Shown here: in pieces, positions 23,929 through 35,072 of the stretch
How positions within the stretch are numbered: the first letter of the stretch is position 1
Layout of the letters: every line of letters begins with the position of its first letter
From: Parus major
Taxonomy: Eukaryota; Chordata; Aves; Passeriformes; Paridae
Reading direction: 5' to 3'
Length of the DNA: 64,000 nt
Assembly: GCF_001522545.3 (NCBI RefSeq)
Contig: NC_031770.1
Location: 24,547,193 to 24,611,192 of the forward strand
The notes under the pieces: model-generated
Databases searched by the model: none
Seen by the model: only the letters and a program-made list of their open reading frames with translations
Told to the model about the DNA's origin: nothing
Translations under genes and position numbers: made by a program

Positions 23929-26117
23929 AAAAAACCACTTGCAAGTTTTCATTAATTGTAGTCTAGCTTTGAAGAAGAGGGAGAGCAGCAAGTATTGTAG
24001 GTTCTCAGTCAAGTTATTTAGGTGGGGAATCCAAACCAGTTGCATTTTTTAGCAAATATAACCATAAAGAAGACTCACAAAGACAACTGATGTCTAAAAG
24101 TAGTAAAAAGGCCAACAAAGGAAAGACAGATAACTTTAAGAGTTGACTACCTCAAAAAAATTAGGGTGTGGGCCCCTATATACTGGGACTGTGCCTCTGA
24201 CACTGGAAGTAATGGTCCTGCTGTTTCCCAAAGCACAGCATCACCTTGCCTCTCCCACAGCAGCAAGAAGTCTCCCTACAGATGGACTGCAGTTTCAGCC
24301 TCATGTGACATCTTATATTTTAAATTTTTCTAGTCTGCTAAGTAATGAGTGGGTCCTGATATGTTTCTCCTGGATTATAACAGCAATAATGTACAAAAGC
24401 AATAACATGTTCTTATAGCTAGGACACCCAACACCCTTCAAACCTAAACTGAATAAAAAGAACAAATAAGGTTGAGTTATTTCCTTTAATCTAACTGATA
24501 TTTTTTGTGGATCAGAAGCACGGATGGCAACACATCTTACACCAACATTTCATCATTTAGAAAACTGTAAGGAAGGCCTACCTGGGAGCAAACTGGAAAT
24601 TCTGATGAACATATTTCAGTATGGAGCAGCATGACATCATTTAGTATTCATGGGAAGGACGTATGATCACCAAAAGCATATCTGAGCAAAAAGGGGGAGC
24701 CAATCCAACCAGACTTCAGGCTATGACAACAGAAATAATAAGTATATGCTCCTTGACACAGGATGACGAGGGGTGTTCTCCCTCCTTCTGTCACACAACA
24801 GCATGGCTTTAATAAGAAAACTGTGGGTATATATCTTACCCATGGTTACCCCAAAGAGAATTTGTCCCTGCCTTTCCTCCTGATTGCATTCCACAAAGTC
24901 TACCATAATGGATTCTAACCCTGGAAATTATCAATGAGTGCAGATGCAATCACCCTCTTTTTGCAAGTAGGCTGGACAAGTTCCTGCACAGCATTTGAAC
25001 AGGTAGGTCCTTAAACATTTCTCTTGTATGGAAAAGTTAAGAATCCAGCAAAAGAAAATCCCAAACACCTCATGGAAATGCAATTCCTCTCCCATCTTAG
25101 CAACACCAATTCTCCTCATCAGTGCCACAAGCAGTATCTACCTTTGCATTTTTACTTCACCTATAACCTCAGACATATCTCATGAATGCAGGGCTGGTCT
25201 TCTAAATACCACTCAAAGTAAATCTGAAACACAACACAAAAGCTCATCTGCCAGCTCTGCTGTTCCCAGTACTGGCGCCACCCAGACAAGGCAAGAAGGT
25301 AAAGAAAAAAGCTGTGCAGGAAAAGTTTCAAGAAAATACCTAGCTTGCCAGCTCCCCTTGCAAATAAAAAATAGCTACCAAGGGTGAAACCAACTTTGTA
25401 CAATACACAAAAAGAAAAGAAAAGAAACACTTTAGAAAGGACATATGCTGCCAAGTAGCAGGAGCAGAAATTCCCATCAACACTGTGAACTGGCTAAGAT
25501 CACAGGTGAAAAAGGAAAATAATCTTCTAGGAAAAGCGAAACTGCGTAAACACAAACCTAACAACATGGTTAAAGCTAAAGTGAGCAGAAGTAACATTTC
25601 CTGTCAGTGCAACACACTTGCAACTGAGGGGAGCAGCGGAGAAAGGAAGCCACACTGATAACATATCCACCGAAAATTCTGATCCTGAGAACAAATTTGC
25701 CATGTACCACAGACATAAGTGTGTGACACTTATGCACCATGTGATGCTGCCAGAGATACTGACAGCCTCAGCAAGTTTCTGGATTTGATGTATCAGGAAT
25801 TGAGCTGCCATTGACCCACATGGAAAGGACAAACCTGAAAGGAGGGATTAGGATTGGCTCAGGCAATTTGGGTTAAATTTGTACAATGCTAAAAATCAGG
25901 CTGACAATTTTGTTTATGTTTCCCCTCTCCCCACCTTCCTGAGCTTTCATTATTAAGGAGCAAAAAATAATGTCAGATCTCACACAGAGTCAGCACAGCA
26001 TGACACAGGAAGTCTGCACTAAAGCAATTTTATGGATATATGATTTCAAATGAGATCAAAACTTCCCCATGAGTGCAGCCCTTCTGTTTTCAAGGCTTTC
26101 CCAAATTCTGGGAGTTT
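23929..26117. other. Unannotated stretch, no gene seen
   Basis: No recognisable gene. Overlapping frames on both strands between 24930 and 25832 reach about 120 codons but match no family I know. The minus frames there are rich in Phe, Leu and Ser and could mimic membrane segments by composition alone. A 9-bp palindrome with a GTG centre lies at 25714-25734. Confidence 0.5.
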
Positions 26118-26127
26118 GGGGGGGGGG
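26118..26127. repeat. G10 homopolymer
   Basis: Ten consecutive G residues in otherwise AT-rich sequence. It is likely slippage-prone, and length errors here would be no surprise. Confidence 0.9.
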
Positions 26128-27000
26128 TTTATTGACATTTACCTAAGGACTTCTTTTTTTAAATAACGAGTAAATTGAAGTGTTCTGGATCTGTCATAAA
26201 AAGACAATCATAGTCTAATATGGAACACTGCTCTGTCGGATACCCAGGCCGTCTGGAATCAGAGAAGCCCTGCAGCCGAGGCTGGAGCAACAAGAGGGAT
26301 TTTGAATTCCCATTATATCCTATGCAGTCAGCTCTTGGCCACAGAAAACATGCAGTTGTGCTTTAATTGGGGATTTAATTTGGAGATATTTTAGCTACAA
26401 GAAATCTCTGTAGAGAGGGATCTTCCCTGCCACCTCCCGCAGGAAATAAGTGTTGGAGTTATATGTCTCAGGTCATATTAGCAGAGCAATTTGGCTATCA
26501 GTTGCAAGGATGTTTAGGGGACTTTGACTAAAATACTGAAGTGTGATGGCTATATAGCAAGTATAGTGGCCAGTCATCTGGAGCTTGCCAGACAGAAACT
26601 TTGAGTCATGAAAGCAGAGGCTGCTGGCCAGTGAGCCCCGTGTGCCCATTTCCAGCCCATTATTTGATCTGCCACAGCAGAGCTGGGCTGCAGCACTGGT
26701 GTACCTTCACTTTCAGTGATGCACACCAGTCAGAAGCTGTTTATCCCATTCACCATGTATTAACTTGGTGCTTATGCGACGCAGGCTCTTTCATAAATTG
26801 TTCTGTAAGGCATTTTGGCAATGGTTTCATATTACAAAGCTTCTTTTTATATCCCCTGTTGCCTTTTTCAGGCCCTATCCACCCATTCCTTACAACTATT
26901 AATAAAGTATCCCTTCCTCCAGCTGTCAGACCAGGCTTTACAGTCTGTTTTAAGCTATTGTTGCACTTCTAACAATTAAGACTTCACAGCTTATGCTGCT
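26128..27000. other. Non-repetitive block, possibly conserved non-coding
   Basis: The block lacks simple repeats and transposon remnants and has balanced composition. At 26362-26385 it carries closely spaced TTTAATTGGGGATTTAATTT sites of homeodomain type. A 123-codon plus frame at 26601-26972 starts at TTG and has no recognised homology, so I do not call a gene. Conservation cannot be judged from one sequence. Confidence 0.2.
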
Positions 27001-30000
27001 TTTTTTTTCTTCTTCTTAATCCAAAGTGCATTTTTAAAGGAACTGTATCAGCTGACATCTTGTCCTAAAAATAGGCAATCAAAAAGCTATAACCTAATGA
27101 AATGCTTCCAGGACTTTTTTTAAGTATTATGCTCAAGTATTTCTTGTAAATGCAGTTACTTCAGCAACACAAACTGTACTTCTCTGTATTAGCAGGACAG
27201 AATTTGAGAGGAAAGTTAGTTGTAAGCCAAGTATTCTGACAGCACCCGTGCTCATGCTGTTCTTTTGGAAGGCATGTCCTCTTGCTACCCCTGCACTGGG
27301 TAGCTTCACCCACACCACAGGCAGCAAAATTGAATACATAGGTTATTTATGCTTTGTAATACCTATACAGTGCAGCTGTTATACCTATTCCACATATGGT
27401 ACAGTCAGCACTGATCTCACCACTGTCTTACCAGAAGGCCACATCTAAATCTTCAGTAAAGCTCTAGGGCAATTAGGAGATTAAGGAAGAGAAATGCAAA
27501 GACAGGGTGATGTCACTGCTCAGCTTTACTTCCTTCAGCCTGGACCATGGCCAGATATACATTCCAGTTTCCAGGACAGCAGTACCCAAATTTTGTCACC
27601 TCAACTCAGACACTGAGACTATGGAAAGTGAACAAGGATTTTGATCGCACACATTTTTTCTTCTTTGTCTTTCCATATCATGTTGACAAACCACACAAAC
27701 AACTGAGTTTCCCTATTCCAAAACTTCTCTGATTTGGACCCTTAAAAAATGGAGGTGCTCAAAATAAACAATCGCTTTGACTATCTTGGCCTATATCCCA
27801 GTAGGGAGTGAATCTAGTCACGTAAACCACAACCTTCAAACTACACAAGTATGAAGCACTAGAACAATAAAACTGCAAAAGGCAATATGGAAACAAAAAA
27901 CAGTATGACACAGCAACTAAGATCATGCAGCTTTCACTTATCTATTTAAATTGTAATTGGTTCTACTTGGTTTGCTCCCTGCCATGGACCAATATACCAT
28001 TGGTTTTCTCTTCCTTGAAAAGCAGCCCAAAGCACAGTTCTTATACCATCAAGTTTAAACTATGTGCATTAAGAGCAACACTCCATGTTATGTTTTACCT
28101 GTGCTGTTTCCTCTTCCTTACTGAATACCTGAAGTGAAGAAATCCCAGATTTCTCTTATTCACTGCTGTCTTCTTTTTCCTGTTGACTCAGCCTTTCAGA
28201 AGAGTTGTTACCTTCACAGTTCTGGTATAATTTTTTATTTAATGAGAACATAAAGCTCTACACAAAGTATATATTTGATTAGTATTATTCTTTTGTCTAG
28301 GCATACTCATTCACAAAATCAAAATGCATGGCCAAAAGTAACAGGAAGCACCAGCTCTTGAACAATAAAACCACTGAAAGAAAAAGTTTTACAAGCCAGC
28401 TCTGGTGCACAGACCACAATGTAAAAACTGCTAGATTAAACTATTTTCATTGTCTAGACTGGAAAAAGGATGAGACAAAGAAAGAATAAAATTAATCCTC
28501 ATACAACCTTATCATAATTAGAGCTGAAAAAAATATGGAAATTTAATCCTACAAAATACATTTTTATTCAACATTTTTTTCCTGACTTGGGATGATTAAG
28601 TAAATATCAGCTGTTTTGTTTTGTTGGGGTTTTTTTAAAAGAATTTTCAGTAAGAAATAAAACTTCAGGGAAGACATTCCAATTTTTAGTATTTATGAAC
28701 TGAAAAATACTGTTTCAATTTGCTGGGCTCTTTCCCCATTGCATTTTTCATGACACCCACAGGAGCGACCGTCTGCATCCTTCATCCTCTTCTATGGGAC
28801 AATGACTGCCATAATGCAAGCTCCTCAAAGAAAACTGTGATTCTGATTCTTAGTGGCAAATACCAGTTGGCAAGCAAGCTCCAACCAGCAGACTGGGAGC
28901 AATAGGCATGCAAAATATAAATTGACTAAAGAAATGCACCACAAAAGGGAAACACACAATTTACTGAAAACTAAATAGTCTTATAATGGAAGGCTTCATT
29001 TTTTTTTTTCTAAAAGAAAATTAAAAGAGCACAATATTTAAAAAAAATTATTTACTTTCATAACATGCTAATTTTTCAGAAGTTGTTTTGGAATATCATT
29101 CTGATGGCAAATTCCTGCTCTGTCCAGATCTGTCCCTTTTAATCCCTGGTATTTTATATTCCCTAAAAGATAATTCTGTTGTCAAAATCATCCTTGAATA
29201 CCATGCAAAAAGCAGGTTAGGGCACAACCAGTAAAGAAGCTACAGAAATATTTTCTTAAAGCCTAGTCAAGAAATTCTCTGTGTAAGGGTTAGTATATAA
29301 ACCTTAGGCTTCTGAACATTTAGGTATCACAGTGCCATTGTAATTCAGCAAGGCAGGCCAGTTTGCTAACTGAAAAATACAGAACTGGGCAAAACAATCC
29401 CTAGCTTCTTTTCCAATCTCTGGCACTGACCTACTGTAGCCTTGCTGAATATTTTAACTGTATTCCAAAGGTCTATGAGGATACCTATTTTCTTCCACAA
29501 GATGTAACTCAAGTCTGTATAATACCAAGGAAAATCCAGTCGGAAATGGACTAGAAAAAATGGAAACAAATATAAAAAATGCATATTTGATGCTGTTCTC
29601 TAGCCCTCCGTTTGATTAAATAACTTGTCCTTCCCCATGCAGTTGAATTGAGTGGTTCTTGCTTCACATTGTAGGAGTTTTATCACATTGGAAATGGTTT
29701 TCCCAGCATGATTTAACATTTTTTTTATTTTTAAAGCAATATTTTTTAATAGAAAGATTAAACAAACTCATGAGAGAAACTTTCAAAGCAAATATTCCTG
29801 TTGGGTTTTCTCAGGTGTTTTCTTCATCCAGACCAGATTGGTTCATGTTCCCACATAACACAGGAACTGAGGAGAAGAGCAAGAGAGGAAGCACTTTACA
29901 CTCTTGAAATGCCCACAGTTGTCTCAGACAACCTGGAGGCTTGTCAAGGCTCACGGCCACTGTATTTTATGATCAGATGAAAATGCAGCTTGAAGTTGGG

Positions 30001-33000
30001 CAGGAAACAAGTGTCATGAGCCCAAACCACAGATTGCATGCCTGCTTTCACCATCCAACTCACCCAGGGTGGAAGTCTGGGAGACACCATTTGGGAGAGC
30101 CCACAATGGCTCTTCCAAAGCACAAGCTGTGTTGTCCATGAGCAAAAAGAAGGCAGGATACAAAGAGTGCCAGGATACAAAAGGAGCCTGTATGCATGAG
30201 AGCTCTTATCCTGGCAGTGTCTAGGACTCGCAAAATCAGAGCAATGAAGCCCAAAATACATATATATGCAAAACAAGCCACAAACTTTCCACCCTGATGA
30301 AAGCACAATGAGGAAAATCTTTCCGACAGATTCACAGCTGGTTTCAATCTACAGCCTAAGCATATCTAATGGGTCGCTTTTATCAGAGAAGCTCTCATAG
30401 GGTTCTGGCTGTTACTGAGGGCAGTTTGCCACTGTGCAGACCCCTCAACAAAAGTCTGAGAGGACTCTGTGTACTCCCTACATAAACTGAGGCATGGGGT
30501 AATAGACACCATCTGCTCCAAATTCTGGCCCCACTTGCACCTTTATTAATCCATTCCAGCTCCTAAGATCTTACTCCAGATAATGTAGCTGCCCATATGA
30601 CAGTATCAGAAAAATGCAAAATATTCCTCTCAGAAATCTTATTTCTTCTTGTACCGCTTTCAGAAGTAAATTAAGGCTTCTACCCATGTGAATACAAAGT
30701 AACACCTGGTCTCAAACTCTCCTGGGTGAACCTCTGGCTTCTCTATCTACAGAAGAATTTTCTCTTAGGAAAGGTTTTAAGAGAAGCTACCACACTCAGT
30801 AAAAGCAAGACCTTTACTTCTACAAACTACTAAAAGAGAAAAAAGTTCAAAACACTGCATCCATTTATGAAAATTTGTATGCTAAGGACTTGATGAGAAG
30901 TTATTGTGGGCATGTCATGCTGTAAGTAAAAAGTACTTCAAATACATATTACTTTATTTTTCCCTCTGTGGTTTACAGATTTGTCCTGGGACAATAGAAG
31001 TTTACAGAGAAGGGGGAGATGTCTCTGATTAAGGCAGCTTTCAGCTCTTCTTCCTACAGATACCCTGTGGATATTGGTGTATTCTCCAGAATCCAAGCTT
31101 CCACTTAAAAAACAATGAAGTTTCTAGCCCATCTGGGTTTGCGGAAGCAGAATGTAAACAGATGTACTGTTGTCTTATTTTAGAAGCTATAGCAAGCCAG
31201 ACTGAAACAATAGCACTAAGAAATGTCAACTGCTCCCATTCATCTCAGTGGGGTGGGGTGTTAACTTTGAAGCCTAATTGTGACCACTTTAAAGTCAGCC
31301 TTTTAACCATTTCACTGTTATTACTACACCAGAAACTCCAAAGTAATGAACTTACCCAGCCTCTGAATTTGTATGCATTACTCCGAGACCTTCCATTCAC
31401 TTGAAAAGAACACTGTATTACAATCGAGGTAGTTTGAATATTCTCTTACTTAAGAAGTTAGCTGAATTGTTTGCTACTGTCTTTCAAAATGAGGGTTAAA
31501 AGAAAGTCATGGGTGAAAGGTTAGCTTCATTGTTGTTGCTCTCCAAAGTGCAACACGTGGGATTTCATGCTTTTTGCTTTGATCAGGGTGCCCGGATGGC
31601 AGTTCATTTCAATAAACAGACAAACAGCTACATAAAAAATAAAAATAATGACTAAACAAATAACACCACAACATCGATCAGGAATAAAGGAACAAAAAAG
31701 ACATCCTAATGGATGTGGTAACTTGCAAGAAGAAAAAAGGAGAAAGAGGAAAAGAATCTTCGTTTTCAGGAAGTCATATCTGCCAGTATTTTAAATCCAA
31801 GGTGTATTAGGCCTGGTTCTGAGTACATGGAGAAGCTACCCCTCTAAAGTATTTTACATCCCATTTCCAAGAAGCTGTTGCTTTCTTCACCAGGTCACTC
31901 TGAAGCGTACATGTGAAATTTCCTCTGGGACCAGCACTTGAAGACTAGTAGCTCTACACAGACGTTTTTGTAAACATTACTTCAGATGCTCTGAGAACTC
32001 ATACTGAAAATTATTAGGGCGAGCTAATACACTCTAGCTTATGTTTCTGAGCATCCAGAATCACGCTGACTTGTGGCTGGAGTCACAGGAGTCACGGTGC
32101 TGCAGGGCACGATGGAGATTCCTGGCTGGGTTTGGTGGGGCTGTTGGCCACACCTGCTGCCTCTGCTCAACCAGCCCTCCTGCTCGCCTCCACTGTAGGA
32201 CATTTCTGCATGCCTGCCCATTGTGTCTGCCACAGCTCATGGGTGACACAGGATGGCTGCAGAGCAATACATGCACTGCATTAATACTTCTACAGTTACG
32301 TCTACACTGACAGTCCTTTTCACTTTATTTTCACCTTGTCATTTTCTTCCTAATAAAGCAAATACTAGACCAAGAAGTCAACACTAACATCACCGCTGCA
32401 CTACTCTGGTCATCATTAGTACATTCATGTTAAGTAACCTAACTAGGTAATCCTGACATGCCACAAGATGCCTTCATTGCAGCTACAGCCACCAGCTCAG
32501 GGGAAGTGAAACAGGAAGGGCAGTACCTCAGCTACATGATAGAGCTATGGGAATAGCATCAGCCACCAAAAGACCGTGAACAAGCAGGTGGGACAGGAGT
32601 AACCTCTCTAGGTTATAGAGCAGCAACTGGAAGAAAGTAAAGTGGAAGGATTTGCATAAGCCATATTATATTTATTGAAAGATAACTACTTGAGCACAGA
32701 TTCTCACTCCTGAATAAAACTGTCTTTACTTGGGAAGGTCTTGAATTGATATGAGTGCCTACGTGTGGTATAGGAATAAGGTTATTTTGGTAGAAGGGGG
32801 GAAATTTTCCTGCCTAGGTGTTTATGCAAACAAAGGCCTAATTCAGCCAGTGCAGGTTTTTTGCCTGCTACAACAGACAATACCCTGGCATTGTTATTAG
32901 TAAGTTATGAATGAACAATCCTTCCGTGTATAAATTCCACTGTTAGTTGGATGTTAGGGTGTTTGTAATTTTCCCAGGTTGCTTAAATCACCAGATACAC

Positions 33001-33296
33001 ACCCCTCTGTTATCAAATATCAGTGTTTCCTAAATCTTGATCTTTAAACTGCAACATAGGACTTGTAAAATGCTCTTGACATAAAGCTGAAAATAAACCT
33101 CTGCTTTCACTTAAAAGCCAGTGAGCACTGACTTCACACTCAAAAGGCCTGGTATGGAAAGACAGACAGACACCTTCATTTTCTATTAACTTCAATCAGC
33201 TGCAATGAGGTGCTCAGTTCTCTGCAGAAGGTGCTGAATAAAGTCATATATAAATTCACAGAAGTGTCTGAGTGCTGTTGAATGTGTTTTCTGCAG
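27001..33296. other. Unannotated stretch, no gene seen
   Basis: Six kilobases with no recognisable exon, RNA gene or transposon. Minor features are a T-rich run near 27001-27010, short T runs near 28629 and 28999, a small direct repeat of CCAGGATACAAA-like units at about 30153-30180, an AP-1/MARE-like TTGACTCAGC at 28183-28192, and a GC-richer patch at 32060-32270 with overlapping frames on both strands. Confidence 0.55.
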
Positions 33297-33338
33297 ATGC
33301 TTAGAGGTGCAGAACAAAGACAGCTGAAAAGAGACTTG
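33297..33338 (+). other. Candidate small exon C (42 nt)
   Basis: TGTGTTTTCTGCAG ends at 33296 and TTG|GTAAGT begins the downstream side at 33339. Both sites are close to the vertebrate consensus. Of the three frames only one is open, beginning exactly at the first base with ATG, and the length is a multiple of three. It encodes MLRGAEQRQLKRDL, a strongly charged 14-residue segment. The interval could be a small in-frame cassette exon or a 5' exon carrying a start codon. Entry and exit phase 0 fit candidates B and D. Family unknown. Confidence 0.3.
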
Positions 33339-34030
33339 GTAAGTTTACAATTTTACTTTATCACTGTATTAAATTCCCATTCAACATCCATAAGGCAACA
33401 CACACTTGTTATAGAAAAAATAAACGGCTTCATAAAAACTAGACTTGCCAGTCTTTGGTCTGCCATGCATCCCTCTTCTTTTCAACTGCTAGCAAGTAAA
33501 ACAACCCCCTGACAGCTGGATGTGTAGAAGTCTGTGCCGGCAGTGTCCTGGTCCAGAGCAGCACTGTAGGCTGGAATGCTGACGCTGGCAGGGCTGCCAC
33601 TGCGTTTACTTAACACTCATTTCTCTCAGTCTGCTTCAGACCAGAAATGCAGGCAATGAAAACCTATTCAGCCTTTGAGAAGCTCGACCGTAGCAGTTTT
33701 AGCAGAGCAGGGTTTGTGCAGGTACATGAAAGAGGCATTCAGAAGGCATTCCCATTCAAGGGAGGCAGAAAGAGAGCCCCCAGCTGTCTCTGGTTACCTT
33801 TTATTGGCATGAAAAGAAGGAGGCAGGAGGGGCAAGGTTTCAGGACAAATGAAAAACAAGCTTTCTAAGATTCACTGTTCAGCCTCAAAACAAAAGCTCA
33901 GCGAATTTAAGCTACAGGATCTTAGTTCCATTTCTTTCAGTTTAGTAATTTATTACAGAGAAGAGAATGAAAAACCTGTTTCAAATAGTGGATTAAACAT
34001 TACCCTGAAACAGAACTACAGAGAAAAAAA
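33339..34030. other. Unannotated stretch, no gene seen
   Basis: No recognised gene or transposon. Open frames at 33647-33868 and 33849-34052 overlap and have no familiar motifs. Confidence 0.55.
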
Positions 34031-34106
34031 TATACTGTATGAATTCAGCTAGTTTCTTGGGCAAAAACTATACATTATGAATTCTGCTAGCTTCTTAGAC
34101 AAATAA
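34031..34106. repeat. Diverged 38-bp tandem duplication
   Basis: 34031-34068 and 34069-34106 align over 38 bp with about 8 mismatches by eye. Both share the core TATGAATTC(A/T)GCTAG. This is an old tandem duplication. Confidence 0.75.
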
Positions 34107-35046
34107 AGAGCAAATTGGCAAACAGATGAGAAAGTGTACCATGTTAGTAGGTATCCAAGGCTCCTTGGTTAAAAACATTTACATCATGATGAAAGCTGGA
34201 CAAAACAGCTGTCACAGAAACATTACAAAGTAGAGGCTATAATCTGCAAACACTTGCTACCCAAATTAAACCAATATCTGTTAAGATGGACAAGAAATGC
34301 CTCATTTTAGAGGGCAGGTCCAATGGCTGCAGACAGCCCAGTGCTGCCTTCTAGAGGAAGCAAGCCCAGGGCAACAGGAGGGTGTGGGGGCAGCGGCAGG
34401 AGTGTCACTCCCTGGAGCCACGCGCAGCTGGGGTGGAGGAAAGCTGGCTGGCAAACACCCCCACTCCTCAGCCAACAGGGACAGACAGCCTGCAAAGCCC
34501 TGCACTGTCCCAGCCTTGCTGCAAGCCTGAACAAAACCCAGTTTTGTGTCTTGCATGACATGGCAGACTCTTTCTCCAGGCATGGTGGATGCCCAGATTA
34601 ATTTTGGGTTTACTGTGTTGCACACCTTAGAAGAGAAGATGGATGTGCCAAAGCTTCCTCACAGAAGCTTCCCCTTAGAAAACCCAGCACCCCCCATGCG
34701 ACCACGCGCAGTTTGTACCGAGCAGCCATGCTACATAAGGGGTATGTAGATGCATGCATACGGTATAGGGACCCTGGCACTGCTGCTGGAGCCCTTCCTG
34801 CAGGCCATAACACAGCTCTGTACAGCAAAGGTCAGCACACCTGCTCGTGAGGGGTGAAGAGATAAGTGTCAGCGCAGCGTCCAAGTCCTTCCCATTACAC
34901 AGGGATGGCACAAAGTTCCTCCTTCACAGGAAATGTAAAGTCTGCAGAGGACAGAAGAGGGGACTGCTGAAGTATAGATTTAGTGACCAAAAAATACGTT
35001 CAACAATTTAACAGATTATGTCAGTTACAAAAAGACAAATAATAAC
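34107..35046. other. GC-richer patch, no gene established
   Basis: Positions 34300-34910 are clearly GC-richer than the flanks and hold overlapping open frames in several phases on both strands (77-107 codons). None is recognised and no splice pair stands out. The 10-mer CCACGCGCAG occurs at 34418-34427 and again at 34702-34711. The patch could be an old repeat remnant or a regulatory region. Confidence 0.4.
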
Positions 35047-35072
35047 CATAATACCTAGTCATAATACCTAGT
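35047..35072. repeat. 13-bp tandem duplication (2 perfect copies)
   Basis: CATAATACCTAGT occurs twice head to tail without mismatch. Confidence 0.9.

Noticed and set aside
26601..26972. 123-codon plus frame
   Set aside because: It starts at TTG, encodes no recognised motif and lacks an acceptor or donor of quality.
33220..33240. REST/NRSF silencer element (GGTGCTGAA half-site)
   Set aside because: Only one half-site is intact; the other half does not match the consensus.
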